This document shows, piece by piece, positions 16,250-24,370 of a DNA stretch of 37,460 bases. The stretch is from the NCBI GenBank assembly GCA_902788785.1, contig CADALT010000052.1, positions 1 through 37,460 of the forward strand, in the 5' to 3' direction. A program made the translations under genes and the position numbers. The DNA is from an uncultured Ruminococcus sp. (lineage in GTDB: Bacteria; Bacillota; Clostridia; Oscillospirales; Ruminococcaceae). The notes under the pieces were generated by a model that did no database searches, was not told the origin of the DNA, and worked only from the letters and a program-made list of their open reading frames with translations. Positions within the stretch are counted from its first letter, which is position 1, and each line of letters opens with the position of its first letter.

Positions 16250-16985
16250 GAACTCGGTACTGCTGAAAGCGGCAGGACTGTGTCTGGGGCTTTTCATATT
16301 GGGATTTTTCGTAGGAGGTGCGGCAGGCAAGCTGATGAAGGGCGTGGATTTTGCAGACCTCTTCAAAGTCGATCACCTGGTCGCAGGCATCACGCTGACG
16401 GTCATACAGACAGTTGTTACCATCGGCGGACTGTTGGCGGCGGCGCTGATACTCAGCAAGACGGGCAAGCGAGCCGAGCTCTGGGACGGAGAAGACGAGG
16501 ACGAGATAGATGACATTGAGGAAAAGCTGAACTATCCTGTGCTGCTGTGTTCGACAGTAATGATATTAGACATCATGCTGTTTTCCTGTGCGGTATATTT
16601 TCTGCCGAAGGAGAGTGTATTCTGGGACGTGCTATCGGTAGTGGTATTTCTGATAGGCATGATATTTTGCAGTGTGATAAACGAGAAGACCATAATAGTA
16701 GAGAAGAAGTTAAATCCCGAGAAGAAGGGATCGAGCTTTGACTTACAATTTGTAAAGAAGTGGATGGACTCATCAGACGAGGCAGAGAAGCAGATAGTAT
16801 GGCAGGCAGGGTTTAATGCATATAAGGCAGGCAACACAGCTTGCATGGTCATCTGGATTATAGTATTTCCGTTGCAGGTACTTTTTAAGACGGGAATATT
16901 GCCTGTAGTGAGTGTAGGGATAATATGGCTGATAATGAACACAGCGTATGTACAGAGTGCGGCGAAGCTTTCGAGAAGGCGATAA
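16233..16985 (+). CDS. DUF3169-type integral membrane protein
   Basis: 250 residues from ATG 16233, placed by AGGAGG 6 bases upstream; other in-frame ATGs at 16218 and 16227 lie on or before that RBS. Four or more hydrophobic segments are visible (AGLCLGLFILGFFVGGAAG; TLTVIQTVVTIGGLLAAALIL; LLCSTVMILDIMLFSCAVYF; VVVFLIGMIF; two near the C-terminus). Architecture and its place behind an XRE regulator fit DUF3169, a family of unknown function. The 3' part shifts to A/G-ending codons and the stop adjoins palindrome copy 4. Confidence 0.85.
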   Translation: MKKKFKNSVLLKAAGLCLGLFILGFFVGGAAGKLMKGVDFADLFKVDHLVAGITLTVIQTVVTIGGLLAAALILSKTGKRAELWDGEDEDEIDDIEEKLNYPVLLCSTVMILDIMLFSCAVYFLPKESVFWDVLSVVVFLIGMIFCSVINEKTIIVEKKLNPEKKGSSFDLQFVKKWMDSSDEAEKQIVWQAGFNAYKAGNTACMVIWIIVFPLQVLFKTGILPVVSVGIIWLIMNTAYVQSAAKLSRRR

Positions 16986-16986
16986 A

Positions 16987-17800
16987 GCAATAAACACGAA
17001 GCAAAAGCAAAAAAAAGCTCCGAGCGCAAAAACGGGCACCAAAACAAAAAGGGGTGACGAATCAAGCTTTGGCTCAAGCCTTTCACGAAAGGCTTGCGGG
17101 AGCGTGAGGGCAGAGCCCTCACATCAAGGCACAAAGCTGGGACTAACAGCTAAATCGGGAGAATGAAACTATTAAAACGGGCGGCGATGGAACAAAAATC
17201 TTGAACGTGCTCAATCTACCCGTACAAGCAAAGACAAGTGCGAGTGACATCGCCGCCCGATGACTTCAAACAGCGATAGCGAATTTGAAGTCATTCGCAG
17301 CGCTAGCTGCGACCACTTTCCTCTATCTCCATATCGAGATAAGAACAACAAAAATAACGACCCCCACAGGATAACGCAACTCCTGTGGGGGTTCTTTGTC
17401 TTTTTGCCCGTTGCTCGGAATTTTGCCATGCTTACCAGAGCGTATTTTCGCTGGGCTTATGGACGGTTTTGCTTGGGTGGATAGGTCGCTGTCGTCGCCC
17501 CTTACGGGTCGAAGAGGTCAAAAGCGTTTCACTGTTTGACCTCTGACGGGCGTCGCACGATATTTTGTGTGGGTGGGTACGTGGGCAGACGTTCAGGATT
17601 TTTGTTTCATCGCCGCCCGTGTTGTTTGCTTTGCTCTCCCCTGTTTTGTGGAGAACGCTCTTTTTGTGCCTTGATGTGGAGGACTCTGTCCCCCACACCC
17701 CCTGCAAGCCGTCTAGCGCCCGGCTTGACCCTGCGCTTTGATTCGTCACCACTTTTTGCTTTGGTGCATGGTTTTGCGCTCGGAGCCGTTTTTTTTCTTT
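16987..17800. repeat. large nested palindromic repeat, copy 4
   Basis: Same orientation and order as the others, but this copy lies between two genes that both read rightwards, so it is not a convergent-gene separator. The left arm has the CAAGCCTTT/AAAGGCTTG hairpin (17075-17096) and the AGCTG/CAGCT hairpin; the right arm has the AAGCCG/CGGCTT form. Hairpin G is at 17514-17543. The right-hand B module lacks part of its closing stem. The left B cassette matches the right B cassette of copy 1 rather than its own partner. Confidence 0.93.
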
Positions 17801-17877
17801 TCGGAGCTGCTTTCGCCCTTTACTGTGACTTTTTTTGTACTCTTTTCGCTTCAATGCAAAATTCTCCCGTTTTTCTG

Positions 17878-17906
17878 TTGTAAATCGTAAATAAATGTGC
17901 TATAAT
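17878..17906 (+). promoter_or_regulatory. promoter of the AAA-DUF5682-VWA-SWIM-DUF4132 operon
   Basis: TTGTAA (17878-17883), 17-base spacer, TATAAT (17901-17906), 37 bases before the AAA start. Because it sits just right of palindrome copy 4, the operon is insulated from transcription arriving from the left. Confidence 0.78.
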
Positions 17907-17943
17907 CAGTTAAAAGATATTTTCTTATGGAGGTTTTTTGCTA

Positions 17944-19050
17944 ATGTCTGCTGATCTTATTAAACCACCCGTCGAAGTCCGCTTCGCCGATCAACTTAAA
18001 CTCCTCGCTGATAATGATGTGGGTAAACGTCCCCAAAATTGGAAACTATCCCCTAAAGCCGTCAGAACTTTTATCCTCGGCGGTGATGTCGATACCCCAC
18101 AGGGTAAGGTCAATATCCCCCGTAAATTCTACGGTAATGATGCCCTCGTCGAACGCTGCATAATCACCCTCGCAGGCAGCCGTGGTCTGATGCTCGTCGG
18201 TGAGCCCGGTACTGCTAAAACTATGCTGTCAGAACTCCTCTCCGCTGCCTGCTGCGGTGTCAGCACTAATACTGTACAAGGTACGGCAGGTACTACCGAG
18301 GATATGATAAAGTACAGCTGGAACTATGCTCTGCTTTTATCTAAAGGTCCTTGCCGTGAAGCGCTGGTGCCCTCTCCCCTGCTGATAGGCATGAAGAACG
18401 GTATCTTCGCCAGGTTTGAGGAAATTACCCGTACCCCTGCCGAGATCCAGGACAGCCTTATCTCCGTGATGAGCGACCAGATACTAAATATCCCAGAGCT
18501 GGGCGACGAAGGTCTTGTGCAGGCAAGGCGTGGCTTCAACATAATCGGTACTGCAAACACCCGTGACAAGGGCGTTAACGAGATGTCGGGTGCGCTCAAA
18601 AGGCGCTTTAATTTCGAGACAGTTGAGCCTATCAAAGATGTTAGGCTCGAAAAAGAGATAATCGTTCGTGAAGCCGAAGACTTAGCTAAGTCGGGTCACA
18701 TCGACTGTCCTATCGACACTGATGTGGCTGAACTGCTGGCTATTACTTATCACGAACTGCGTGAGGGCAAAACTGCCGAGGGTACTATAGTTGAAAAGCC
18801 CACGGCTGTCATGAGTACTGCGGAAGCTGTTTCGGTATTCTACCAGACCATAAGCCACGCTTGGTATTACGGCGACGGCAGAGCAGATCTGGGTATGCTG
18901 ACCGAGAACCTGATGGGGGCGGTCTGCAAGGAGAACAAGGACGATCTTGAAAAGCTCAAAGCTTATTTCAGGACGGCGGTGAAGGAGAAGGCTAAGAAGG
19001 TTGGTGGCGCATGGAAGGCTTATTCGGAGAGCGCAGCATTGCTGAAATAA
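17944..19050 (+). CDS. MoxR-type AAA+ ATPase (E. coli YehL-like)
   Basis: 368 residues from ATG 17944, with GGAGG 10 bases upstream. Walker A GEPGTAKT (86-93), Walker B with acidic pair FEEI (158-161), sensor 1 Asn205 in IIGTANTRD, and Arg-finger-like ALKRRF (217-222). The arrangement is that of MoxR/RavA-like ATPases, which work with VWA-domain partners to remodel or load substrates. It starts a five-gene operon with the same gene set as E. coli yehL-yehM-yehP-yehQ-yehI. The first 130 codons favour C- or T-ending codons (CTC, GTC, GCC, CGT), unlike the end of the gene (CTG, AGG, AAG). Confidence 0.93.
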   Translation: MSADLIKPPVEVRFADQLKLLADNDVGKRPQNWKLSPKAVRTFILGGDVDTPQGKVNIPRKFYGNDALVERCIITLAGSRGLMLVGEPGTAKTMLSELLSAACCGVSTNTVQGTAGTTEDMIKYSWNYALLLSKGPCREALVPSPLLIGMKNGIFARFEEITRTPAEIQDSLISVMSDQILNIPELGDEGLVQARRGFNIIGTANTRDKGVNEMSGALKRRFNFETVEPIKDVRLEKEIIVREAEDLAKSGHIDCPIDTDVAELLAITYHELREGKTAEGTIVEKPTAVMSTAEAVSVFYQTISHAWYYGDGRADLGMLTENLMGAVCKENKDDLEKLKAYFRTAVKEKAKKVGGAWKAYSESAALLK

Positions 19051-21431
19051 CAGGCAAAGATCTCAGACTGCCTGCATATGACCCCAAGGGCAGGCTGATG
19101 CTGTTCCCTGTGCGACACCACAGCCCTGTGTGTTCGTGGCAGCTTATCCGTGCCATAAACGAGTTCAGACCCGATGTTATACTCATTGAGGGACCCGAGA
19201 ACGCCAACGAGCTCATACCTGTGCTGACCGATGAAAACACGGTCATGCCCTGCGCTGTATACTATTTCTACAAGGACAAGAAAAAGCTTGTGAACAAAGA
19301 ACCCCGGGACTACAAGTGCTACTACCCTTTTATAAGCTCGTCCCCCGAGTACAATGCCATGGCGGAGGGCAGAAGGCTGGGGATAGAAACAAGGTTCATG
19401 GACCTGCCCTACAGCGAGATACTGATAAACACCGCCGAGAACAAGGGTCTGCGCAAGGAGCAGGACAAGCACAGCTACACCGATGAGACAAGGCTCACAA
19501 GGTCGCAGTTTTATGCAAGGCTCTGTGAAAAGACGGGTATACGCAGTTTTGAGGAATTCTGGGAGAAATATTTCGAGATAGAGGGGCTAAAGCTGACCCC
19601 CGAGGAATTCTGCAAGAATATGCACACCTACTGCGTGCTGGTCAGGAGTGAGGAGACTGCGCAGGAACTGGCTTGCGACGGCACTCTCGCAAGGGAGCGC
19701 CACATGGCGCACAGGATCAGTGAAGCCTTGGACAGCGGCAAACGTGTGATTGCGGTAACGGGCGGACTGCACAGCGCAGGTCTTGCAGAACTGCTTGAAA
19801 AGGGCGATACTGCCACTGTCAAGCTGCACAAGATACCCTTTGATATGGAGGGCTGTTACCCCATGGCGTATTCCTACGAGGCGGCAGACGCTTTGCACGG
19901 CTACGCATCGGGCATGAGCTATCCGTATTTTTACGACACCATCACAGCAAAGCTGAAAAGCGGTGCTGATACTGCATCGGTCTATGATGAAGCGGCGCTG
20001 GAACTGCTGATAAACACTGCAAAAGAAACTGCAAAGAGAGATGTATCGGTATCAATTGCGGACGTGACTGCGGCTAAGTCTATGATGACGGGGCTGGCGG
20101 CACTCAGGAACATCTCGCAGTGCGGCATTTACGAGGTCGAGGACGGTATCACCTCGTCATTCATCAAGGGCGAAAAGACCATTGCCGCCGCCCTGCCCAT
20201 AAGCGTGATGCACAGGCTCGCCACAGGCGACAGCGTCGGACATATCGGTGACAGCAGGCACACTCCGCCGCTGATAGCGGATTTCCAAAAGCAGTGCGAG
20301 GCTTTCAAGCTCAAATACGCAAGTGTCACCCCCCACGAAGCGGACGTTCAGCTTTTCTCGGGTGAGAAAGGTCCTGCGCTTAGCAGATTTTTCCACAGAA
20401 TGGAATATCTTGGCACGGATTTCTGCAATATGCTCAAAGGACCCGACCTGCACCGCAGCCGTGACAGGAGCAGGGTGCGTGAACAGTGGAGATACCGCAG
20501 AACTCCCAAGGTCGATGCGGTACTCATCGACCACACCACGGACGGTTTCACCATCGAGGAAGCCTGCGTAAACACGGCGGCAAGGGCGCTTATGGACCGC
20601 AGGCGCAGTGCTGATGCGGCACAGACGGCGGTGGACTGTTTCCTGATGGGCGTGGATATGACCGATGAACAGCAAAGGCTGATAGATGCCATGATAGCGG
20701 CAGACGGTGACTTTTTCTCGCTGGGCGAGGGTCTGGGCTGTTTTGCAAGACTGCATGAGTTGAGGGAACTGTACAATATATCGGACAATTCTTCCTATGG
20801 ACACATGGACAGCTGCATGGGCAAGCTAATGTCGGCACTGCCTGCCATGGCGAACGTGCCCTCGGAAAACGCAGAGGACACGGTCAAGGTGATCCGCAGG
20901 ATGTTCAGCCTGACAGGGGGCGTTATGGCGCACTGGCGTGACACGCTGGAAGAAGAACTGCTGACGCTGACAGCCGCACGGGACAAGCAGGCAGAGGTAT
21001 ACGGGGCAGCCATGGGACTTTTGTATGCAATGGATCATTCACGCAGGGGCGAGACAGAAAATGCCATGAGGGGCTATCTCAAAGGTTCATCGGAGGTGCG
21101 CAAGCAGGGTGCGGCTTTCTTAAAAGGGCTGTTTTCAACGGCAGGCGACATAATGCTGGCGGACGACTCTTTCATACGCATGACCGACGAGCTGCTCACA
21201 AGCTTATCTCATTTGGATTTTCTGGAGATACTGCCCTCGATGAAGCTGGCATTCGGGTATTTCACACCCTCGGAGATACGTGAGATAGCAAGGTCTGCCG
21301 CAGCCCTGCACGGTGCAGACGACACAGATATAACAAACGCAGAGATAATAGACGAGGGACTTTTCGTTTACGGCAGAAAGCTTGATGAAGAGATAGCTCT
21401 GAACCTGAAAGGAGGCAGCAGACTTGGATGA
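19011..21431 (+). CDS. DUF5682-family protein (E. coli YehM-like)
   Basis: 806 residues. The N-terminal 300 residues carry the family hallmarks: LFPVRHHSPVCSW (His36-His37-Ser38-Pro39), VILIEGPENANELIP and a later ITGGLHSAGLAELL-type segment. They recall ChaN/TraB-like folds in pairing a conserved HH/E-rich face with a GGLHS-type motif; whether it is enzymatic is not known. The rest is helical with no signal peptide. The chosen ATG overlaps the AAA gene by 40 bases, which is long; a start further in would lose the conserved HHSP region, so the overlap is probably real. In MoxR-VWA systems this protein accompanies AAA, VWA and SWIM proteins. Confidence 0.9.
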   Translation: MEGLFGERSIAEITGKDLRLPAYDPKGRLMLFPVRHHSPVCSWQLIRAINEFRPDVILIEGPENANELIPVLTDENTVMPCAVYYFYKDKKKLVNKEPRDYKCYYPFISSSPEYNAMAEGRRLGIETRFMDLPYSEILINTAENKGLRKEQDKHSYTDETRLTRSQFYARLCEKTGIRSFEEFWEKYFEIEGLKLTPEEFCKNMHTYCVLVRSEETAQELACDGTLARERHMAHRISEALDSGKRVIAVTGGLHSAGLAELLEKGDTATVKLHKIPFDMEGCYPMAYSYEAADALHGYASGMSYPYFYDTITAKLKSGADTASVYDEAALELLINTAKETAKRDVSVSIADVTAAKSMMTGLAALRNISQCGIYEVEDGITSSFIKGEKTIAAALPISVMHRLATGDSVGHIGDSRHTPPLIADFQKQCEAFKLKYASVTPHEADVQLFSGEKGPALSRFFHRMEYLGTDFCNMLKGPDLHRSRDRSRVREQWRYRRTPKVDAVLIDHTTDGFTIEEACVNTAARALMDRRRSADAAQTAVDCFLMGVDMTDEQQRLIDAMIAADGDFFSLGEGLGCFARLHELRELYNISDNSSYGHMDSCMGKLMSALPAMANVPSENAEDTVKVIRRMFSLTGGVMAHWRDTLEEELLTLTAARDKQAEVYGAAMGLLYAMDHSRRGETENAMRGYLKGSSEVRKQGAAFLKGLFSTAGDIMLADDSFIRMTDELLTSLSHLDFLEILPSMKLAFGYFTPSEIREIARSAAALHGADDTDITNAEIIDEGLFVYGRKLDEEIALNLKGGSRLG

Positions 21432-22569
21432 TACGCTTGAAAAGCAGCTTTCGGTGAACCGCTGGAGACTGGTGCTTGGCGGCGGTGCGGACAGAGAGCT
21501 GCAATTTAGCGGCGATGAGGAAACGCTGCGTACTTTCGAGGATATGGAAGAGCTGCTGGACTACCTCTACGGTCGGGCAGGCGGCGATGATATACGTGAA
21601 GAGCAGGAACGCTTAGGCGGAAACGGACCATCGGTGCTGACGGCTGCAAAGTGGATAAACAAAGTGCGTGAACTTTTCCCGAAACAGACCGCAGATGTGC
21701 TGGAGCGCCATGCTCTTGACGAATTTAAAATGACAGAGCTGCTCACTGACAAAGAGGTGCTCAAAAAGATGGAGCCCAGCATGGAGCTTCTCAAAACGAT
21801 ATTGCAGCTAAAGCACCTGATGAAAGGCGAAGTGCTGGGTGAAGCCAGGCGCATAGCGGCAGCCGTGGCGGAAGAACTGCGCAAAAAGCTGGAAAACAGC
21901 GTAAGGCGGTCGGTCATGGGGCGCATAGACCGCAGTACATCAAGCCCCGTACACAGCGCACGAAATCTCGACATAAAAAAGACCATACGCCGCAACCTGA
22001 AAAACTATGATAAGTCAAGCGGACAGCTGATACTACAGGATATATATTTTTCAAACCGTGTGCGCCGCTATAACAACAAGACCGTCATCATAGCCATCGA
22101 CGAGAGCGGTTCGATGGTTGGGTCGGTGATATACAGTGCGGTCATGGCGCAGATATTCTCGAAGCTGCCCTTTGCAGACGTTAAGCTGGTCATATTCGAT
22201 ACGAGCGTTGTGGATCTTACGGGCTATGCGGACGAACCTGCGGAGATACTCATGAGCGTGCAGCTTGGCGGCGGCACATACATCGGCGGCGCACTGAGCT
22301 ACTGCGAGAGCCTTATCACCAAGCCGTCGGAGAGCGTGATAATATGCGTCACCGACCTGTACGAGGGCGGACCTGTGGGCAGGCTTATGAACATAAGCCG
22401 AGGCATAATCGAAAGCGGTGCAAAGCTAAGCTTTCTCACGGCACTGGATCAGGATGCGAATGCGGTATACGATAAGTCGCTGGGGCAAAAGCTGGCTGAT
22501 CTGGGCGCATTCGTCGGGGCAATGACACCCGAACAGCTGGGTGACTATATAGGCAGGATCTTCAGTTAA
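21424..22569 (+). CDS. VWA-domain (MIDAS) protein (E. coli YehP-like)
   Basis: 381 residues. TTG start at 21424, supported by AAAGGAGG 8 bases upstream and overlapping the previous stop by 8 bases. The N-terminal 180 residues are helical. From about 218 a von Willebrand A domain of the CoxE type begins: MIDAS motif DESGS (226-230), Thr285 in GGGTYIGG and Asp311 in CVTDLYEGG complete the metal site. By analogy with RavA-ViaA and MoxR-CoxE pairs, it should bind its cognate AAA ATPase and present substrates or partners. It is expected in the cytoplasm, since no signal sequence is seen. Confidence 0.93.
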   Translation: MDDTLEKQLSVNRWRLVLGGGADRELQFSGDEETLRTFEDMEELLDYLYGRAGGDDIREEQERLGGNGPSVLTAAKWINKVRELFPKQTADVLERHALDEFKMTELLTDKEVLKKMEPSMELLKTILQLKHLMKGEVLGEARRIAAAVAEELRKKLENSVRRSVMGRIDRSTSSPVHSARNLDIKKTIRRNLKNYDKSSGQLILQDIYFSNRVRRYNNKTVIIAIDESGSMVGSVIYSAVMAQIFSKLPFADVKLVIFDTSVVDLTGYADEPAEILMSVQLGGGTYIGGALSYCESLITKPSESVIICVTDLYEGGPVGRLMNISRGIIESGAKLSFLTALDQDANAVYDKSLGQKLADLGAFVGAMTPEQLGDYIGRIFS

Positions 22570-22579
22570 GAGGTAAGTT

Positions 22580-24370
22580 ATGAAAAGTGACATCAGAAAG
22601 ATCTGGGAAAAGATAGCGTCGGCAGACGAAGGGACGCTGACAGATCTGGCTAACAAGGGCACATACAAGCGTGCCTGCAAGGACAGCGACGGACTTTCGC
22701 CGCAGTTTTGCGAGGGCGAGGACAGCATAGCTGTCACGGTGGGCGGCGAGACAGTCACCGTAGTGGACGACCTGACAAAATGCCGCTGCAGCTGTCCGTC
22801 AAGGGCGATATGCAGGCATATACTGGGCGGACTCATCATGCTCAAAAGTGTCGTGCCCGAGGACATCACTGTTGAGGAAAAGTCCGAAGAAGCACCGCCT
22901 GTGAGTGAAGCGCCAAAGGAGGAAGCCCCCGAGGAAGTTCTTCCCGAAGCAACCGAGGTCACAGCAAAGCTGCTTTCATACAAGGACAAGTGCAGGGTCA
23001 GGGAGTGCGCTAAGCTATGCAGGGGTCTTTTGGAGGAGATACTGACAGACGGGCTGATGCGCATATCCGAGGATATGCCCGCAAGGCTCGAAGGTGCGGC
23101 GGTGCGCTGTCACGGAGTCAGGGCGGCACGGGCTGAACGGGCTATGCGTGAACTGGGCAGCAGGCTGACACAGCATATCGAGCGCAGGGCTGCCTTTGAC
23201 GGTCAGATGTTCGCAGAAAAACTCTGCCGATGCAGCCGACTGCTGGACGAACTGGATAAGGAAGTGCTGACCGAGGACGACCTTGGCAAGTTCCGCCGCA
23301 GCTACGAGGAGATACCCCAGCCCATGACTCTGCTGCCCGTGGGCGCAAGAGAAGTCACCGATGGCGATTACAGGGGCGAGACCTACTATTTTCTGGATAT
23401 CGAGGGCGTATCGGGGCGGCAGTTCCTGACATTTTCGGATCTGCGGCCGATATTCTACGAGAACTCACGGCAAATGCGCCCGACCAAAGCGGCACCCTGG
23501 GATCAAGCCATACCGATCGATGGGCTGATGAAGAGCAAGCTGGTACTGAAAAATGCCAAAATAAGCGACGGCAAGCTTTCCTCATCGGGTGAGACAAAGC
23601 TCATCGGCCAGACCAAAATGACACTCAACTGCCCCGAGATATACAAGCTGATAATCAGCGATTTCAGGCAGATAGCGGTTGAACTGGGCAAGGGCAGCAA
23701 GGACGGACTGTTCTTCGTACACCCCGACAAATGCGTGATGCACCGCTTTGACAAGTACGAGCAGAAATACATCATGACCATCGAGGACGTAAACGGCTGT
23801 CAGATAACGGTCAGTGCGAAGTTCAAGGCGGAGACAAAGGATTTCGTGGAACTGCTGGAGATGATAGGCTCAAAGATGGTGCGTGAACCCGACAGGTATT
23901 TCACACTGCTTGTGAGAGCATATATGGATAACGGCGAACTTACGCTGTTCCCCATCGAAATATACGGGCACATTCTCCCCTTTGAGGACAACGCCTATGA
24001 ACTCCCCGAGGAGTACAAAAACTTCATACAGGACGAAGTCTATGCACGCAGGATACTGGAGCTGTTTTCAGATCTCAGGGAGATGCTGTACTTTATAGTG
24101 CACTGCGGACTGCGCTCGGATATACGTGATGAGGACAAGCTGGTGAAGACCGCCGAAAACTGCGGCATGGAAAACCTTACAAGGCTCACGAAAGGTCTGC
24201 TGGGAAAGGCGGCAGCTTACCGCCACGATATGAGGGGCGACCCGAGGGAGATAATGGCGCTTATGACGGCGCTGTATGACTACATAAAAACAGGCGAAAG
24301 AAAACTCGGCACTATCAGCGCACTGGCTGAAATGTCGATGAACAGGATACAGGAAGGAGCAATGATATGA
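22580..24370 (+). CDS. SWIM zinc-finger protein (E. coli YehQ-like)
   Basis: 596 residues; RBS AGAGGTAAG, 10 bases after the VWA stop. Residues 68-80 (CRCSCPSRAICRH) give the SWIM motif C-x-C-xn-C-x-H with Cys70, Cys72, Cys78 and His80, a zinc-binding fold linked to nucleic-acid or protein binding. A Glu/Pro/Ala-rich linker (about 95-125) follows, then a large helical and beta-rich region without a recognised enzyme signature. SWIM proteins accompany MoxR-VWA gene clusters. It ends in a 4-base overlap with the DUF4132 gene, implying coupled translation. Confidence 0.9.
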   Translation: MKSDIRKIWEKIASADEGTLTDLANKGTYKRACKDSDGLSPQFCEGEDSIAVTVGGETVTVVDDLTKCRCSCPSRAICRHILGGLIMLKSVVPEDITVEEKSEEAPPVSEAPKEEAPEEVLPEATEVTAKLLSYKDKCRVRECAKLCRGLLEEILTDGLMRISEDMPARLEGAAVRCHGVRAARAERAMRELGSRLTQHIERRAAFDGQMFAEKLCRCSRLLDELDKEVLTEDDLGKFRRSYEEIPQPMTLLPVGAREVTDGDYRGETYYFLDIEGVSGRQFLTFSDLRPIFYENSRQMRPTKAAPWDQAIPIDGLMKSKLVLKNAKISDGKLSSSGETKLIGQTKMTLNCPEIYKLIISDFRQIAVELGKGSKDGLFFVHPDKCVMHRFDKYEQKYIMTIEDVNGCQITVSAKFKAETKDFVELLEMIGSKMVREPDRYFTLLVRAYMDNGELTLFPIEIYGHILPFEDNAYELPEEYKNFIQDEVYARRILELFSDLREMLYFIVHCGLRSDIRDEDKLVKTAENCGMENLTRLTKGLLGKAAAYRHDMRGDPREIMALMTALYDYIKTGERKLGTISALAEMSMNRIQEGAMI

